Below the pieces are notes generated by a model. The model searched no databases and was not told where the DNA came from. It was given only the letters and a program-made list of their open reading frames with translations. 64,000 nt of DNA from Prochlorococcus marinus CUG1415 (GTDB taxonomy: Bacteria > Cyanobacteriota > Cyanobacteriia > PCC-6307 > Cyanobiaceae), in the NCBI RefSeq assembly GCF_017696015.1, contig NZ_JAAORL010000002.1, positions 124,001 through 188,000 of the forward strand. Direction: 5' to 3'. This document shows, piece by piece, positions 62,232-64,000 of the stretch; the first letter of the stretch is position 1; the number at the start of each line of letters is the position of its first letter. Made by a program: the position numbers and the translations under genes.

Positions 62232-63943
62232 ACTCAAGTCAAAACCTTAATTCTCCTGAAAAAAGTAAATTCAAAAGATCCATTAAGCTTTTAGATCATA
62301 GGGGACCAGATAATAATGATATTTTTTTTACAGAAAAATTTGCTTTAGGTCATACTAGATTAAGTATTATTGATTTATCAAATAAATCAAATCAACCATT
62401 TTTCAGTAAAAATGATAAAAAATATTTTGCAATAAATGGAGAGATTATTAATTATAAAATTCTAGCGAATAAATATAATTATAACGATGAAGATTATGGT
62501 TCTGACTCTGATTTAGTTTTCAAACTATTCACAAAGTATGGATTTAAAAATATAATTAATGAATTAGAAGGAATGTTTGCAGGAATTTTTATTGATTGTA
62601 ATAAAAATGAAAGTTATATTTTTAGAGATAGATTTGGGATAAAACCTCTTTACTATATTAATTCAAAAAATAGGTTTTTAGCATCTAGTGAAATAAATTC
62701 ACTTTTACCTTTTTTAGATAAGGTCGAAATTTTTAAACCAGTTGTAAAAGATTTCATATTAGATGGAAATATAGATCATTCTTCAAATACATTCTTTAAT
62801 AACATACACCAATTAAGAAGTGGATCATATATTAAATTAGAACTAAATAGCCAAAAAATAAATATAAATAAATGGTATGAGCCAGGATTTTCTTGCCCAG
62901 CTTCCAAATTAAGTTTTGATGATGCAACTGAAAATTTAGAAATTATTCTTAAAGAAATACTGGAGCAAAATTATATTTCTGATGTACCTTTAGCTATTAA
63001 TTTATCTGAAGGAATAGATTCTACCTTATTGTCATTTTTATCAGAATTAACAAATCAAAATCCATATGCATATTCTATGAAATATGGATTAGAAGAATTA
63101 GACGAATACTATAAATTACAGTCAATAAATTTTAATAGAGAATTTATAGAATATGATTATTTATCATTTTTAGAACATGCTAAAGATGTAATAAGACATC
63201 AAGGACAACCTTTCACAGGAATGTTTACAGTTGCATATTCAATTTTATATCAAACGTCTAAAGCTGCTGGATATAAAGTCCATCTAGATGGGAACGGGAT
63301 AGATGAAATATTCCTAGGATATGATAAATATCTAAGAAAAAATTCGAAAACTTTTAACAAATCTTTGTCCGGAGAAATATATCAAAATTACGATTTCTAT
63401 AATAAAGATCTTATTAACTCGCCTAATTCACTGACCATTAAAAACATAATATCAAATTTGCCTTCGGGAATTAGTGAAAAGAGGAAGGCAGCTTTTATTG
63501 ATTTGTTTTATTTAAAAATTCCCCGAGTACTTAGATTTAATGATTGTGTATCTATGCAGCATTCTTGTGAATTAAGGGTCCCTTTTTTAGATCATAGATT
63601 ACTTGATTTTTCAAATACTTTACCAACTGATTATTTAATAAGTGATACTAAAGGTATGGGTAAATTAATAATAAGAAATATCCTTAAAAAACATTTTGGG
63701 GAAAAGTTTTCTTTTTCTAAAAAAAGATACATCCAAACTAATCAAACGAATTTATTATTAAAAGAAATGAATAATTTATTAAGGAATACACTTTTAAGTG
63801 ATAGATTCTTTTCAAGAAATATTGTGGATCCCTATAAATTTAAAACCCATATAAATAGGCTTAATGAAAAAAATTTAAAAAATTCATATTATTTATGGAG
63901 ATTACTTTCATACGAATGGTGGTGTCAGCAATTCATCGATTAA
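62210..63943 (+). CDS. Asparagine-synthase-like glutamine amidotransferase 3
   Basis: The 577-residue protein has Cys2 (MCGILFL), LLDHRGPDNNDIFF, INGEIINYKIL and RDRFGIKPLYYINSK in the glutaminase part, so this domain looks intact. The PP-loop reads LSEGIDST (265-272), with Glu for the first Gly, and HLDGNGIDEIFLGYDKYL replaces the usual GDGADE, so the synthetase site is altered. It may use a different acceptor or have weak activity. It overlaps the cytidylyltransferase by 22 nt, indicating coupled translation. The window ends 57 nt later. Confidence 0.86.
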   Translation: MCGILFLNSSQNLNSPEKSKFKRSIKLLDHRGPDNNDIFFTEKFALGHTRLSIIDLSNKSNQPFFSKNDKKYFAINGEIINYKILANKYNYNDEDYGSDSDLVFKLFTKYGFKNIINELEGMFAGIFIDCNKNESYIFRDRFGIKPLYYINSKNRFLASSEINSLLPFLDKVEIFKPVVKDFILDGNIDHSSNTFFNNIHQLRSGSYIKLELNSQKININKWYEPGFSCPASKLSFDDATENLEIILKEILEQNYISDVPLAINLSEGIDSTLLSFLSELTNQNPYAYSMKYGLEELDEYYKLQSINFNREFIEYDYLSFLEHAKDVIRHQGQPFTGMFTVAYSILYQTSKAAGYKVHLDGNGIDEIFLGYDKYLRKNSKTFNKSLSGEIYQNYDFYNKDLINSPNSLTIKNIISNLPSGISEKRKAAFIDLFYLKIPRVLRFNDCVSMQHSCELRVPFLDHRLLDFSNTLPTDYLISDTKGMGKLIIRNILKKHFGEKFSFSKKRYIQTNQTNLLLKEMNNLLRNTLLSDRFFSRNIVDPYKFKTHINRLNEKNLKNSYYLWRLLSYEWWCQQFID

Positions 63944-64000
63944 TATTAATCTTTAAAAAAGAGTTATAATAAACCTTAAGTAACTTATAAAGTTTAAATT

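Overview
The window looks like a Prochlorococcus chromosome, most likely a high-light-adapted strain. The evidence is very AT-rich DNA, short intergenic gaps, a Pcb divinyl-chlorophyll antenna gene beside flavodoxin, cyanobacterial/plastid-type genes (Ycf46, Alb3-type YidC, DUF1824, DUF2808, DUF3386) and many small picocyanobacterial proteins. The ecotype is an inference. No phage, IS element or CRISPR array is visible.

Region 1 (1-28,140) is core genome. It runs from a 5'-truncated Fe(II)/2-oxoglutarate hydroxylase, a small secreted protein and an outer-membrane porin through glyQ, DUF1824, a MIF-type tautomerase, small unknown genes, DUF3386, the Pcb/flavodoxin pair, a SemiSWEET and an AEC permease. 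A GT39 / GT4 / DMT-exporter block on the minus strand follows. Then comes a long plus-strand housekeeping run: sppA, aroH, DUF2808, rpmH, rnpA, PH protein, yidC, ycf46, serS, rseP, rpsN and pnp, followed by cysQ/rsmI (start codons 3 nt apart), a LapA-like membrane protein and an HTH protein.

Region 2 (28,237-32,130) holds manC-gmd-fcl, which make GDP-mannose and GDP-L-fucose, followed by a tRNA-Arg(UCU). This marks the edge of a surface-polysaccharide island; its position resembles the genomic island 4 type described in Prochlorococcus (inference).

Region 3 (32,162-64,000) is that island. It makes nucleotide sugars (galE, a UDP-xylose-synthase-like epimerase/decarboxylase, ugd, UDP-glucuronate 4-epimerase, a WbpA/TviB-type dehydrogenase, a CapD/WbpM-type 4,6-dehydratase and a CMP-ulosonate synthetase). 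It starts chains on lipid carrier (WecA-like), extends them (three GT4 enzymes), decorates them (two methyltransferases, a deacetylase-like protein, a CapK-like protein and three asparagine-synthase-like amidotransferases), moves them (a PglK/MsbA-like ABC protein), polymerises or ligates them (two Wzy/WaaL-like membrane proteins) and exports them with length control (Wza-like and Wzz-like). Several uronate-forming enzymes beside three amidotransferases suggest an amidated acidic polysaccharide.

The observations most worth checking are: a second, inverted fragment of the wzz gene about 1.1 kb from the intact copy; a perfect 8-nt match to the conserved Yfr1 sRNA motif over the porin ribosome-binding site; two palindromic 10-mers in front of a ribbon-helix-helix-like gene; and a CmoA-like enzyme inside the sugar island.
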